A stretch of 64,000 nucleotides of DNA, from NCBI GenBank assembly GCA_022829145.1, contig CM040743.1, positions 37,419,905 to 37,483,904 of the forward strand. The letters are read 5' to 3'. A program made the position numbers and the translations under genes. Positions 1 through 12,763 of the stretch are shown here, in pieces. The DNA comes from Albula goreensis (taxonomy: Eukaryota; Chordata; Actinopteri; Albuliformes; Albulidae). Within the stretch, counting starts at the first letter, position 1. Every line of letters begins with the position of its first letter. Under the pieces are notes generated by a model. The model was not told the DNA's origin, ran no database searches, and saw only the letters and a program-made list of their open reading frames with translations.

Positions 1-1600
1 TGACAACTCTTTGTGTAAAAATAAATGCTCCCTGATATCAGTGTCTCAGGAATTTACCTACTTGCTCTACCTGTGCTCCCTTTGTTCTGCAGACAGTACT
101 CAATCTAAAAACTGTCCTTGTTGCTTTTTGAGTTTGATCATGTTTTGAAATGAATAGGGTCTGTTCCAGTATTTTATGTAGCAAATCATTTACACAGGTG
201 TGCACATAAACTTCAGGCACAGAATTAAAAGCAACTTCCGACCTGCACAATCCATTGTCTTATCAGCATTAGCTGTACTTGCCAAGACAGTTACTTCCTT
301 CTTTAGCACCACTGCAGGACAAAAGACACAAATCAGGAGTTTCACTGTACCTCTATGTGTGCTCTGTGTAAAGGGTGTATAAATAGGTTACTGACATAGA
401 GTTTAATGCAGAGTCCCACTGGGCGCATATATAATTAATCGGCAGAGAAGCTTTTCCCCTCTGTTTTCCTTCTCGCCTTGTTGGATTTCCTGTAAATGGA
501 ATGCTGAGGAGGCTGAACCCAGGTGGGAAGGGAAGGTTCTTTTGGATCTGGACTGCAGGAGCATTGCTGAGCCCAGAGAACAGATCAAATCAAGAATGTT
601 CACACACACAAAAACAGAAATGGTAGTTCCTGCAATATCTATCCAGAACAGAACACACCAGACAGCCTGGCTCCCACAAAGGTCGATCGATACAAAAATC
701 TCTCTTTCTCTAAGGCTCTCTCTCAGTGGATTCCAATCATCTGCAACTACAAGATGTTTAGAAAGGACACAAAATGGTTTGTTCCCAGTGGGAGGTAGTT
801 CCCATCCTTTCACCAGACTGAACAGAAGCTGAGGGTAAAGTAGGACCATGAAAAAGTAAGAACGTGCTCAATTAGAAAATACCTATAAATTGTCTGTTTA
901 GGTTGCTTCAGTCAATGAAATGGTGCTCAAGAATAAAAGCAAAAAGACAAGCAAAAATACAAGTCACCTTTTTGTGTGATGATGCAGGTTTGGAGCTGTG
1001 GCATTTCAGAGCTTAGCCCTTCCTTACATGTTAGGCATTTAAACAAGAACTTGACTAGTTTCTCATAGTAATAGGGTAGAACGTTGCTTAATGTACAGAG
1101 ATGTTCTTTGCTAATAAGCCAATGGTCAAATACTACAAATACAAGCTTGTGGTGATGGTATGAGAGGGTGGCAGTACAAATTCTTTTGTGCTGTCTCCAC
1201 CATTTCCCCAGCTAACTAAACCCTCCATTGGAAATCTGCTGGCACCAATAACATATCATTTGCCACAAAAATGAACAAAATCCAGTTTGGCCCTCCCTGC
1301 AAGACTGGACATCAGCAGTGACATCAGTGTTATTGTTCTTTCATTTAGAAAATCTTTAAGTCTCGAAGCCTCTGCACATTATCATTGTCAAGCAACAGGC
1401 AGTGGAAATTCTATCTACCATTGCATGATTATACATAATTTATGTGTAGTGTGACACAGATAAGAATGTAAGAAAGTGGTATAGTATATTGCAGAAATAA
1501 AACACATTGTAGAAGATAGCCTATCATGTTTTTTTTTCAAAATCAGCAGACATTGATCCTACAATGAATGAAGTGTTTAAGTGGTTTGAAAGCATTGTAG
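1..1600. other. Non-coding stretch, no gene seen
   Basis: Open frames on both strands are short, lack recognisable protein families and have no consistent splice frame. The stretch is either intergenic or an upstream intron of a longer map4 transcript; the sequence does not decide between these. Confidence 0.6.
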
Positions 1601-1639
1601 ATTCTTTATTGATTATGTAGAGGATTGCAGTCGATGTGT

Positions 1640-1890
1640 CTGTCTGGTCCCAGCATGCATCATTATGTGTTTATGCATGTCAGGGAGGGTCCGTGTAGAG
1701 GACCTGAGTCTATTTGTGAGTCTGCATATGTGTTTGTTTATGTGTGCATACATGCTAATTATTGAGTGTGCATGTGTATGTCTATCTGTTCCTCTGTTTG
1801 TGTGTATATGTGCCCATATGTGTGTCTTTGCATACATATATGTGTGTGTATGCACGTGTATGTGTGTATGAATGTGCGTGCTTGTGTGTT
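1640..1890. repeat. TG-rich low-complexity tract
   Basis: Imperfect TG-dominated sequence with interspersed ATG. It creates spurious Cys/Val-rich and His/Thr-rich frames on the two strands, which are not genes. Confidence 0.8.
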
Positions 1891-1960
1891 GTGCACGACT
1901 TCCTCCTGCAGTTCAAAGGTTAAGCGGAAGGCTGTGTTCTGATCCCCTCTCCTCACCCAC

Positions 1961-2175
1961 CAGCTGTGTTATTTATAGCTGTCGGTGTGTGAGAGCATAA
2001 AGGAAGGCATCTGTATGAGCTTCCTGTGCTTAATGCAGTATTGATGGGCGGCAGTGTTTGCTGGTTACATAAGCCCAGAGCAGCACTTTTCTTTTTATAG
2101 CTGGGATAGGAGTGTGTGTGAGATGGCACTCTGGTGTGGCTGCAGTCAGTCATCATCACACAGCGCCAGCTGCCT
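1961..2175. promoter_or_regulatory. Candidate muscle-type regulatory cluster
   Basis: A CAGCTG E-box at 1961-1966 is followed within a few bases by TTATTTATAG at 1969-1978, which fits the MEF2 consensus. A second CAGCTG lies near 2167. The stretch is non-repetitive although it sits between a TG-rich and a CA-rich tract. MAP4 has muscle-specific isoforms in vertebrates, which makes this combination plausible, but such short motifs arise by chance and conservation cannot be tested here. Confidence 0.25.
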
Positions 2176-2234
2176 GGGCTCCCCTGCCCACGGCGTGTTA
2201 ATCACCATGTATCGGTGATCTGCAAAGCCACCTG

Positions 2235-2750
2235 CACCACATATATACACACATATACTCTTACACACAAACACTCACACACACGTACACACACTTAAAC
2301 TGTCTCACACATGTACATGCACTTCCTCACATGAACTGTCTCACACACATAGACACACACGTACACGCACTTAAACTGTCTCACACACATAGACACAAAC
2401 ACTCACACACGCGTCCACACACATATACTGTGTCATACAAGATACAAGATATACAATACTTACACTGTCTCACAAACATATGCTCACGTAAACACAAAAA
2501 CTTAAACTGCCTCTCACACATACACTCAAACACATGCACACAGACACATGACATGCACACACACATACATACACACACACACAATCACACACACTCAAAC
2601 AATTATAAAGTTTATCACATATACACGCATAAAATCTTAGAAACATGCTAACAAACTCACACAAGCACACGTGCACAAACCCACACAAACACATGCAGTC
2701 AGACTATAATATGCACACACACACACACACACACTCACACACACATCCAT
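2235..2750. repeat. CA-rich low-complexity tract with imperfect internal repeats
   Basis: Long imperfect CA-rich tract in which short phrases built on 'actgtctcacacac' recur every 40-60 bases. It behaves as a degenerate compound microsatellite/minisatellite. His/Thr-rich frames across it are artefacts. Confidence 0.8.
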
Positions 2751-3279
2751 GTTCTCTTCCGCAGTGCCCCCACCATCCTTAGACACAGCCGCAATGTGCT
2801 TCCCTGCAGTGCCACGCCCAGGCACATACATGCACACACTCACACGCACGACCAGACACAGAGGATGGCAGATCTGGTGGATTTATTCCTCTTCTTATGA
2901 TCTTTTCTGTACTATGGGATAGAAAAGTTGTTCATGGTAAAATGTGCTTCTTATATCAGACAAGTCTTCTGACCTCAGTAATGCTTAGGGTAGATGATTC
3001 TTCATTAATATTTCTACATTGTTCTGTGCAGCAGATGTCCCTCCGCTGACAGGACGCTGAGGGTCTCAGAGGTGCAGGAATCAAGGTGTTTATTTTTAGG
3101 AAGGTTAGTTAGGGGGATTGCTGGACCACATTAAGATGACACACAGCTACCACACAAGTACAGAGAGAGAGATATGGGGAGAGGAAGTAAAAGGATTGTG
3201 CTCATGTTGTTTGATCAACAAAGAAACATATCTGGCTCTCTCTGCTCCAGTGCTCATAGTACTCCTGTATATATTAATG

Positions 3280-3660
3280 TGCAGAAGTGTGTTTGTGAGT
3301 TTATGTCCCTGTACGTGTATGTTACTTCAGGGACATGTGCTTGTGTTTGAGTGTGTGTTCTGCATTGTTTTTATGTGTTTATGTGCGTATGCTTGGTATG
3401 TGCCTTTGTTTGTGTGCGTGGGTGCATGCATGTAAGCAAGCATGTTTTTGTACATGAGCTGAGGAGGGGTTAAAATAATTCTGCTCTGTAGAGTTTGTGT
3501 AACAACCATACAGTCACAGCTGTAATGCAGAGAAAGTTGCTAGGGTTTGCATGTGTGTGTTTCGGTGTGTGTGTGTACATACGCACGCATGTATGTGTTT
3601 GGGTGTGTGTGTGTAAATACGCACGCAGGTGTGTGTTTGGAACAAGTCCCACACACACTG
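3280..3660. repeat. TG-rich low-complexity tract
   Basis: Imperfect TG-rich sequence, including two related phrases with 'gtgtgtgt...acgcacgca' at about 3560-3630. No coding evidence. Flanking sequence between 2860 and 4370 also shows no gene. Confidence 0.7.
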
Positions 3661-4456
3661 CACCAGGGCAGTGCATCAGAGCGTGGAATCTGCATCTCCC
3701 ACTGCACCCCACAGCTCGCCTGTTCAGCACTTAGGGTTCTCTTTTACTTTTCTCAGCTTATTGTCAGGTTGTGCCTCTGAGCCCTCGGTCAAGCAGAGTA
3801 CTCTTAAGCATCAGTGATTCCCAGTTCAAATTTTGTGCTTCATTGTTGGTATTGTAGGTCCCTAATTTTTCTTAGGAACATTCTGCACCCTTCTTCATGC
3901 ACAAATCTGACTTCTGACCTTATTGAATGCGTATCTACAGCACTTTGTGTCATACTGTTTTTTGAAAGCATTTTTTATACTGAGGATGGAACGTTTCTAT
4001 TTATTATCCTTGATCAAGTTGTACAGCAGGCGACTGCACGTGGATGAAGGCTCAACAGCTTGGTGGGCGTGACTGAAGTGTGAACGTTGGTACTTGATGT
4101 TCTGCATGCAGGGGCTGCTGGTACATTTTACTCTCTGAATTCACTGTTCCTCTTATTCCTCTCAATTAATGCCCTCTATGCATGTTAATTTTGGCACATA
4201 CTCTGTTAGGTATAATTACACAGTAGTGATGGCAATGGTATTTATGCCATCACATAGTGGAGCAGCATGATCTCTGAAACGTACAATGAAAATAATAACA
4301 GTGTGCAGTGCTGAGAAATGCAGAGTAACTTAGCTGCTGTGGAATGGGATGGAAGGTCAAATATTTGACTCCTTATAGTGACAGACCCATCATTCTCTCC
4401 ACCCTCAAGGGAAGGGAATGTCTGGGGGGGCGGGGGGATAGATTTGGGCCTGTCTG

Positions 4457-4470
4457 GTTGTCATGGTAAC
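4457..4470. promoter_or_regulatory. RFX X-box-like motif
   Basis: GTTGTCATGGTAAC is a near-palindromic match to the RFX X-box (GTTRCC-type half sites in inverted orientation). Related motifs occur at 7601-7614 and 15996-16009. Function is inferred from motif only. Confidence 0.4.
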
Positions 4471-4714
4471 GAAGCTGCTGGTGTGGATGCTCCTCTGGCA
4501 GTGAGGATGGCACTTCAGAGAGACAGAAGGCTGTGGTCTGAGACAGTATGTGACCTGCGCATAGACACCAGGCCAAACCCAGTCAGTCATATAAACCCAC
4601 AGAGGCACAAACACAGACACACACACAAACACAGACACAAAGATATCCAGCATTACAGGTTGAGAAACTCCTACAAGTGTACCAGCTCCAGCTCAAAGTC
4701 TCTGTATGAGTTAT

Positions 4715-4741
4715 CAGTTCTAGTTCTAGTTCTAGTTCTAT
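4715..4741. repeat. (AGTTCT)n short tandem repeat
   Basis: About four consecutive copies of the hexamer AGTTCT. Confidence 0.85.
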
Positions 4742-4859
4742 TTTTGAGAAAAATCCTATTTTCCCCCTTTCTCATGCAATTATCACAAGATATTATTACA
4801 AACGGTCATTTTGACCCAGCCCTCCATATCAGAGTCATAATTATGCAGATATGTAAATG

Positions 4860-7440
4860 AAGCAGGCTTTGGATCTATTTTCACAATAGGCAGAGCAGAG
4901 GCAAAAGAGCAAGTGATGTCTGAAAACAGTGATGGCAAGGGACAGTGTGATTGTCAGTGGCAGGTCTCTGCCCTGTCTCTGAAGCTTAGCGAGGAACGTA
5001 ACCATGCCTCTCCATGCCACCAATGATTCAGACAGGCGTGACGCAATCCTGCCGCAACATGGTAACTGATACAAAATCCCCTTTCTGCGACAGTACAGAA
5101 ATACGCCGACCACCGCTTTAGCATGCACATTGGCTGGGATGCTGGAGCAGTCGGTTATCACATGCCCAAACTAAATCCAGTGGGTTTTTGAAGAAGGAAT
5201 CCAGGCTCAGATGTACTCTCCACCAGAACATGCAGAACAATGGACCAGCACACATCCATCTTGAATGTTTTTGGCTTGCGCTGTAAGCTTTTGAACAAAT
5301 GGAGCCAAGGCATTTGCATACATTATGTATTTATATGATACCATGAGGAACTGGTATCAGGCTGGGATTTTAACACAGAATGCAAAGCACTAGCCAACAG
5401 CTACAAGGAAAGAGGAGCAGCTTTTTGTGAGATGTAAAATACGCAAAGCTTCACAATTTGATGTATCACTACAGAAAAATAGCAAAGCCTGGGCTCTTCA
5501 GTTCATGCTTGGACAAGCCCAGGCATACGGATAAATGGATATTGAACCGAATTGAGTTAATGAGCTCTAAATAATCACCCTTCACATTTTGTCCGACTGG
5601 ACAGAAATGAATGTTTACTTATACCATTTAGACGAGATGGGAGTTTAGAAATTGTGGGCTTTGTTGCGTTGACAGAATATTTACCCGCGGGTGACAAGCG
5701 TCTGGATTGGAAATTAATCTGATGTTGGCAAACTGGATCGCCGAGGGGCAGCACATACATATTGAATAGCAATGAGCTCAGAACTAGGGCACATCTGAGC
5801 CGATACCAGTCATTATAAACAGTGGGGCGGCGTGTGAGGGCGGTGGGCTCATCGCTCGTGATAGCTGAGACCTCACTTATTATAACCTTTTTAGTTGTTG
5901 CCCTGTCGTTGCATAGAATGTGCCATTGCCAACACAGAAAATGCAAAAGGATGCAAACGTTTAACACAATGTTATATAAACATTTTTTTAATGGTCTCCA
6001 GATCTCCTCCTTTGTGTCTGAATGGCGCAGTGTGTTTGTTTCCTTGCATCCAGTCTGTCAGGGTATTGATTTTGCACGTTAGCACGTGCTAAGTGTCTCC
6101 ATGGGGTTGTAGCCTTGCACTACAATAGACTAGGTTAAATCATTCTGTGGTGGCGCTTTAACCAGGGGGAGTGGGCTGAGAATCAGGGGGATGTCTTCTT
6201 TATAGACTCCAGAGTGCCGCAGTGCAGCACACACGCTCACCCTGGGCCATAACTTAGTGACTTTCTCCTTTAGATGCTTATTATCCACAACTACCCCCCC
6301 TTACTACCCACTTCAGACTAAAGGCCTATTGACTGCAATTTATAACAGTGCTGAATGTGTAAATGAGGTGTGAGTTGTAATGCGTACTGTGTCAGTTAGT
6401 GACACATTTATTCAGTAAATAAGAGAATTTCAGCAGATCACAATCTCCGCTTTAACACAGAAATCTGTGTGCTGCGACTCTGTGGGTTAGGTTCTGCGAT
6501 TGGGATTATGTCTCGCCACTTCTGGTGTTTCAGGTGACTAATTCTATTCTTTGCTTTCACAATGGAATAAAAGACCCCAGTTTCATGAAGAAAGAAACCA
6601 GGAGAGGAAAAAAAGAGGAGCTGAACAGGGACCTGGGAAAAGCTCTGTGTGGTGCGGTGCCTCTGCTATAAGCAGTTTAGTCCGTGCTGTATGAAGGGCT
6701 CGGGTACAGAGTGTTCTTGTTTTCAATGTCAAGCCATTTTAATTCCCGCCGGTACCTTTTCACTGATCACTTTTCACAACGTCATTCATCTGTACCTTTG
6801 GTCCATTTTAACCCCCACAAAATGCAGAGGTCTTAAGAAGATAATGGTTTTGGGATTAATTTATGCTATTTGGTAGATGTGATCAAATACAAATATTATT
6901 AGTTTCCTATAAAAATAGCAGTAATATCCTCCACTAGCATCGCATCATCTGGATATTTTTAACACTCCAGTGTATTAGCCTACAGACTTAGTCTGGTAAT
7001 TTATTCCATGTCTTAAGCGGTCTATTGTAACTATCTGTTTGAAACCAGGGTTTCAATTTCGAGTCATAATATGGCAGAATGATGGGATTTTGGGTAATCA
7101 ATGTAGATAAAAACTGTAGATGTCTGAATTAAATCATTTTGTGTCTTCATTAAATGTGTCGTTGTGTTTCACTTGATCCAACATGATTTCCTTGCCCTTT
7201 GAAATTTGAATGTCAGTTAGTAAGAGGATTGTGGGATAGGCTGGACCAGGTGAAGTCACACTGTTAATTGCTGCTACACTAAGATGGTATATTCAAGATA
7301 AAGAATGACTTAATCATCCGTGGCAGGTTGAGGGTTTTGATGTAGAGTCATTAAAGCTGACTCACAGAATGGAGCAGGTGCCACTTGTGGAATACCTAGA
7401 AATATAGACCTTCTGTGCTGGTTTCTGGCCTTCATTCCCT
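4860..7440. other. Non-coding stretch, no gene seen
   Basis: Neither strand shows a frame of convincing composition, a known family or paired splice sites joining frames. Frames of 60-130 codons here are of the length expected by chance. Confidence 0.6.
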
Positions 7441-7568
7441 TTGTTCTCACCTTTCTTATCATCCCCTCTCTCCTTGTTCTCTCTGTCATGTTTTCTTTTC
7501 GTTTTCTCTCTTTTTTCTGTCTCTTCCTCTCATCTCTCTCCTTCCCTTTCCTCTGGCTGCCCCTGTAG

Positions 7569-7636
7569 CAGAAATGATACAACCCAGCGACAGTCTGCCT
7601 GTTGCCATGGAAACGGGAGGCGGTTACCGTGGAGAT
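7569..7636 (+). other. Exon-like segment of unknown status
   Basis: A strong 3' splice-site context (long CT-rich tract ending in ctgtag at 7563-7568) is followed by 68 bases and a good donor (GTAAGG at 7637). Entered in phase 1 the 68 bases are open and leave in phase 0, giving a peptide with EMIQPSDSLPVAMETGGGY. It contains the X-box-like GTTGCCATGGAAAC at 7601-7614 and a weaker relative at 7623-7636, so it may be a regulatory element rather than an exon. No homology recognised. Confidence 0.3.
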
Positions 7637-7983
7637 GTAAGGAATAGGGGCTGCCAAAGAAAACAATGGGGTGTGACATGAGGGGGATGCCAGAAATAGA
7701 AACACAATGATAGACTCCCCACCCACAGATCACCCCTGAACCTCCTGTCTCTCTATAATACACCCCCCATTCTCTCTCCCATTGCTATTACTCAATTCAG
7801 TATATTACTATTTATTCACTATTAATAGCCATTATTTCCTCATTTCAACAAACACACTGGCCTCTAACCATTACATCCTTTGTTCTTAACTCTGGTTAAC
7901 ACATTCACGCTTGAGATATGGTTATTTTGGTTCATTAAACCAACACATTTCTATGATTTTTTTATTTCTGTGTAATAAAAATG

Positions 7984-8003
7984 CAAATAAATAAATAAAT
8001 AAA
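7984..8003. repeat. (AAAT)n microsatellite
   Basis: About five consecutive AAAT units. Confidence 0.85.
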
Positions 8004-8009
8004 GGAACC

Positions 8010-11000
8010 AAAAAATGTGCTCAAAACCAAAGCACATTTTAACAGAGTAAGCACTGCCCTGGTTTATTTGGCTGGACCTCATTTATCACAACTAGTTATC
8101 ACATTCATTCCATTCGTAAAACAAAAACAAAACTGTTCATTAATTTAATCTTGCTCTGTTTGCACATTAAGGGCTTTGTAGTGCCCTTGAGGTTTTTCCT
8201 GGGGTGTTAATTCTAAGTCCATACCTCTGGTTGATTCACACCCCCAGTAAAAAGTATGCCTATAAATAGGAATGACAGGAAAGTAGTGTGTGTAGTCATG
8301 CACTGATTGTGTTTAATGATGTTAATGTCCCATTCCTATCTGGTTGTCTTTTTTAACTGTCGTAAAGAATCCTTAAACCCTAAGCATTTACCCCTCATCT
8401 GTGCCAGACAGAGACAGGGTTAAAATGAACGCTGATCTGTCTGCACTCTCAGATAGCAGATAGAGCGCTGAGGACAACTTTTAAATTGGCCAGGGAATTC
8501 TTGGTTCTCAGCCAGTGGGAACTTTCTATAATTGCACTGGTTTTGCACTCTTGGTCACAATGGGTCAGTCGATGTGTGTGACTCCAATGAGTCCGTTTTC
8601 GAAAGCTCAGTCTCAGTAAAAAAAAGCATAATAAATGAGTGACATTGTTTGTTTAATTAATGACTTAATATCACTTTTTTTGGTAAGCTCCTGCATTGTT
8701 CAGTCAGGGGCATGCTTTGTCTGGGGTTGTATAAATCGGGGATCTGTTGTGCACTGTGCTTATGTAATAAGGCCTATTGAGAAGCCTGTTCTGGTGATGT
8801 CACACAGTAACATGAGAGAGGGCCTCTGTTTTCCTCTCCACGAGTGCTTTGGGTGTCACTATGGAGAGAGGTGCCGCTGTGACGCATACGGGTCATTTTG
8901 TCTGTCTCTGTGGCCCAATCTGATTGGTTGGCTTTTTGTCAGCATCTTTACCTTCTATGTGTAGCCTCTGTGTCGCACATATTTATACACAAACACACAT
9001 ATATACTCAAACACATACACGCAAATTTCAATTCTCAGTCTTACTGAGGAAGTGATGGGTAAAACAGTACTTGCACTCACACACAGGGTAGTTGCTGGAG
9101 GAGGAAGCTGTCACCAGAGCAGTAGGTTTTGGGTTGGCTCAAGAACAGTGAGTTTCATTATTGGAGCTGTTTCTGGTTTTCCATTATGTCACTAAGTGTA
9201 GTCTGCAAAAAAGAATGTACAGATTTTTCCGCTCACTCAGTGAATAGCATTCTAAGACGTGTCTATGAGCACAAGAAAAAGGACGCGAATGAACGGAAGT
9301 GTTCATATCCAGTTTGTTGGAGGTCATGTCAGTAGCACTACATGACAGTGGATGGCTTGCCGTTGCATGTTTCCTGAGCCCTCACAAAACTGAATCATGC
9401 TGCTTTTTGTTTTTTTTGGTTTTTTTTTTTGTTGAAAACTACGGCCTCCTGGCTCAGACCCCTGTTGTGCGGGTTGCCCATAGAGAACAGCTGACTGATT
9501 GAGGAATTATGTAATGTGTGCTCATTAAAAAATGAAGATGTTGTTTTGAGTTGTTTTTTGGAGCATTGAGCATGGACTGGCAAGGAAGGAAACAGCGGGT
9601 GTGCTAGCTGCAGAATGTAAACACATGTGTACTCACACAGACACAGACACATGTACACATGCTCACACTCTGACATACGCAAACACACATACAGAAATGC
9701 ATACAATCACACACTTATAAAGACATGCATAAACGCTCATACTCACACAGGACAGAGTACTCTTACATAACTGGTACTGCAGAGCAAGGCTCAAACTCTC
9801 TAAAAGCATTGCAGGGTGCATGGATGCAAATGGGGTTGGTCCTCACTGTGTCTCCAAAGAAAAAAGGTAGCCAAATTCAAGTACAAGGAGTATAGTTCTT
9901 ATACTAAAAGGTTGAATTGCTCATGAAATTGTTCACAAAGAAAATATTTATTCATTTATGTTGATCCCATTCCCATTTAAATTTGACATAGGTTAGAAGC
10001 CTATTTAGTGCAAATGGGAATTTAGGATATTGGACCTAATGTTGTATTTGGGCTATGTGTAGTTTATGGAATACACAAGGTAAGACTGTGGGGGCTACAT
10101 TATTATTTCACTCAAAGCAGAGGTTGCCCCTAAGCACTTATACAGGACCAGCAAACTCCATCCAAATGCAAACCTTAACCATCAGGTAGAGAAACACAAA
10201 ACTGATTTCAGACCTGTGCTCAGTAGCGACTTCCAGCTACACCTGGGATGGCACACATCTCCGTTATCTTTTTCAAAAAAAAAAAAAATGTTCAGGTTAC
10301 TATTTGAATTTTTGAATTTAGAGTTCCAGCAATCAAATGTTCAGTTCAGTATTTGTACAGAAAGATGTCTGGAGTGCACTTACTTACGACTATTAGTGAT
10401 ATGTTTTGGTATTTGTATGATGACTGGAACATTTTAGCTGTACGACCCGGAAGGAATTATGTTTCCTGGGATGATGTCATGCACCAGCTTGTCATTCTCA
10501 TCAATAAATCATTGGCCACATGTGACTGCAGTTTAAAAAAGAAGGACAGATCTTCCGCAGTATAGTAGTTTTGTTGTTGCTGCTTTTGATCTGTTATAAA
10601 TGTTTAATCTACCCTACAGAAACCAGTTAGATGGGTGTTATTATGTCATAGACGGTATGTCCAGATTTCTGCATTTTATGAGGCATATTGGCTAAAGAAA
10701 AATAAATCTTCTGGTAGAAGATTGGTAGTGATTTTATTATGAACCTTAGGTTGTTGAGTCAACTTCCCATAATATACCTTATCATATGAAGTGAGGCAGA
10801 ATAGATCCTGTGAAAATTGAGCTACGCCACTGTAAAATAATGCTTAATACTGTTGATTATTGTGTTTACCATTATTGCCATTAATAATAACAGTAATTTT
10901 CCTGAAACCAAGTAAGATCATCACCCTCACTGTGTGAAATCCCCTTGTCCTTTCCCTCGCTGGTATGTTCTATGTTGTTTCTATGACAACAAGCAGACCT

Positions 11001-12060
11001 GCCTCTCAGTGTATGCAAGCCATAAGTAGAGCAGCAGTATTCTGTAAGTCTTAATGCAGGGTTTAACTCTTTTAATGAGAACCCATAGCTTGGTCTTTTC
11101 ATGTTTGTTTTTGTGCCTTTTTGGATCTATTTCCCTGGAAATTCGTTTTTTTTTTCCAACATCTTTTTTGTCAGTTGTCACAGACTTTGACACACTCCAC
11201 TTTACAAGGTGCTGGAAAGCCAGGTACCTGTGTGCTCTGTCCAGTCTTGGTGGCTGGAGTTGAGGAGTTGTTGTCAGTTCACCTCCCAGTCCTGTCAACT
11301 AAGGAGAAAATGGGTGGTTTCCTATGAACTGACTGACAGTAGCTTGAGGGTGAAGTGATGTCATAATGGAACTACAGTTCCTAGTCGCTCCGCCCCCTTA
11401 GGTCTGCGGAATGTGACTGGTCTGTTTTCCCCTGAATGAATGGAATCAACCTCATTGTGTATTTAGTGTTTCCCTTTATAGCTTTCTCTTACATGTGCGT
11501 CTGTGTGTGCATTCCTGTTTTTCTTCCTGTGTGTCAGTGTGCATGTTTGAGTGTGTGCTTGTTTTTGTTTCTGTGAGTGCTGGATTATGGTGGTCGCTCA
11601 CGCATGCACAGCAGTTGTCACTCTGATGAGAGCAGAAATGACAGGCGTCAGCGGAGATTTTGTGTGGCAGCGGGCAGGTTTTCAGAGGTCTTGAATTCCT
11701 CGCTCTCTCTTCTTCTCTCTCTATGTATGAATAGTAGCAAGGCAGTGCTAGAGTCAGGTCTCTGCACAAAGAAAAATACTGCAGGGAAAGGACCGTACAG
11801 CATCCAGAACAAAATAGAGAGGTCCGACTACACACCCCATGAAAATGACCTCTGACCCTTTATCGTTTAACTCTGACCCCCTTCAAGGTCAGGGTACAGA
11901 CTGTTCTAACATGTTTTTACTGTTGATTTACGGTTCATGTGAAGGATTACTTTTGCAATACCTTGCCAGTGTGTGGTCATTTCAGTCAGGCTGAAAGAGA
12001 TCCGTGACAGATCGTAATAGGTAGAGCAAAGAAGATGCGAGAAAGAAAAGATATTTCTGT
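8010..12060. other. Non-coding stretch upstream of the map4 internal promoter
   Basis: No gene recognised. It holds a CA-rich stretch near 8980-9030 and 9620-9750, homopolymer runs (T at 9408-9431, A at 10276-10288) and an imperfect inverted GTTGTTTCTATGACAAC at 10974-10990. ORF-like frames of 60-110 codons show no family signature. Confidence 0.6.
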
Positions 12061-12079
12061 CAGTGATGGAGAAAAGACT

Positions 12080-12230
12080 GGGCAGGAGAGGGAGGAGGCG
12101 GGGCTGCTTAAATAAGTAAAGCCGCTACCCAGCAGACGCTGAGGGAGGGTGGCAGCGAGCGCAGAAGCACGAAAGTCGTTGGAGTAAAGCGCAGCTACAA
12201 AGGCGGCTGCCAGGCTCCTCAATGTGCAGC
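12080..12230 (+). promoter_or_regulatory. map4: Probable internal promoter and leader of map4
   Basis: A purine-rich stretch with a GC box (ggcggggc near 12097) and a TATA-like ttaaataag about 10 bases downstream precedes a GC-rich leader of about 600 bases leading to the ATG at 12764. Several upstream ATGs (for example 12222) make short frames that do not join the main frame. The exact start site, and whether the leader contains an intron, cannot be read from the sequence. Because other vertebrate MAP4 proteins begin with a different N-terminus, I infer an alternative, internal promoter. Confidence 0.4.
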
Positions 12231-12763
12231 CCCAGGTGGGGTGTGTGTTGCGTCTGAAGATGTTTTCTGTACCCCTGGCCGTCAGTAGAGACTGTGGGCT
12301 GTGGAACAGGCTGTGGAAGCTGGAGGTGGGAGGGGGGTTGGTGGGGGCTGAAACATGGGCAGAGTTACAGAGAACAACAAAGGGGAGGGGGAGATGGGAC
12401 AGACTGTGCTGGTTGAGATGAGAGGGGAGGGACTCTGTGACTCTGTATCAGCGAATGGGGAGCTGCAGTGGAGTCATGTGACCAGAGCCACGGCGAGCCA
12501 GAGAGATAGGGGAAAGCAAGCACGTCCAGTTCAGCCTCAGAGCTTCTCCCGATCGACTGCGAGTGGAGAGGCACAGAGAGCGCATCTCAGACGCACACAC
12601 CCACCCACTGCACACACCTTCTCAACCTGACAGCAAGGAAAGCAAGAAAATCCTCAGCCATATCAAGGAGGGACAAGAGAGTACATTTAAAAGAGGAAGA
12701 GAAAAGAGAGGGAGACTACAGAAAAGGAGAGTGAGAGATAAAACGTGAGAAAGAGAGGAAAGC

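Noticed and set aside
1613-2849. His/Thr- and Cys/Val-rich frames in CA/TG tracts
   Set aside because: Microsatellite translation with no splice context or family similarity.
10974-10990. Fourth X-box-like inverted repeat
   Set aside because: Half sites are imperfect and the spacing does not fit the RFX consensus well.
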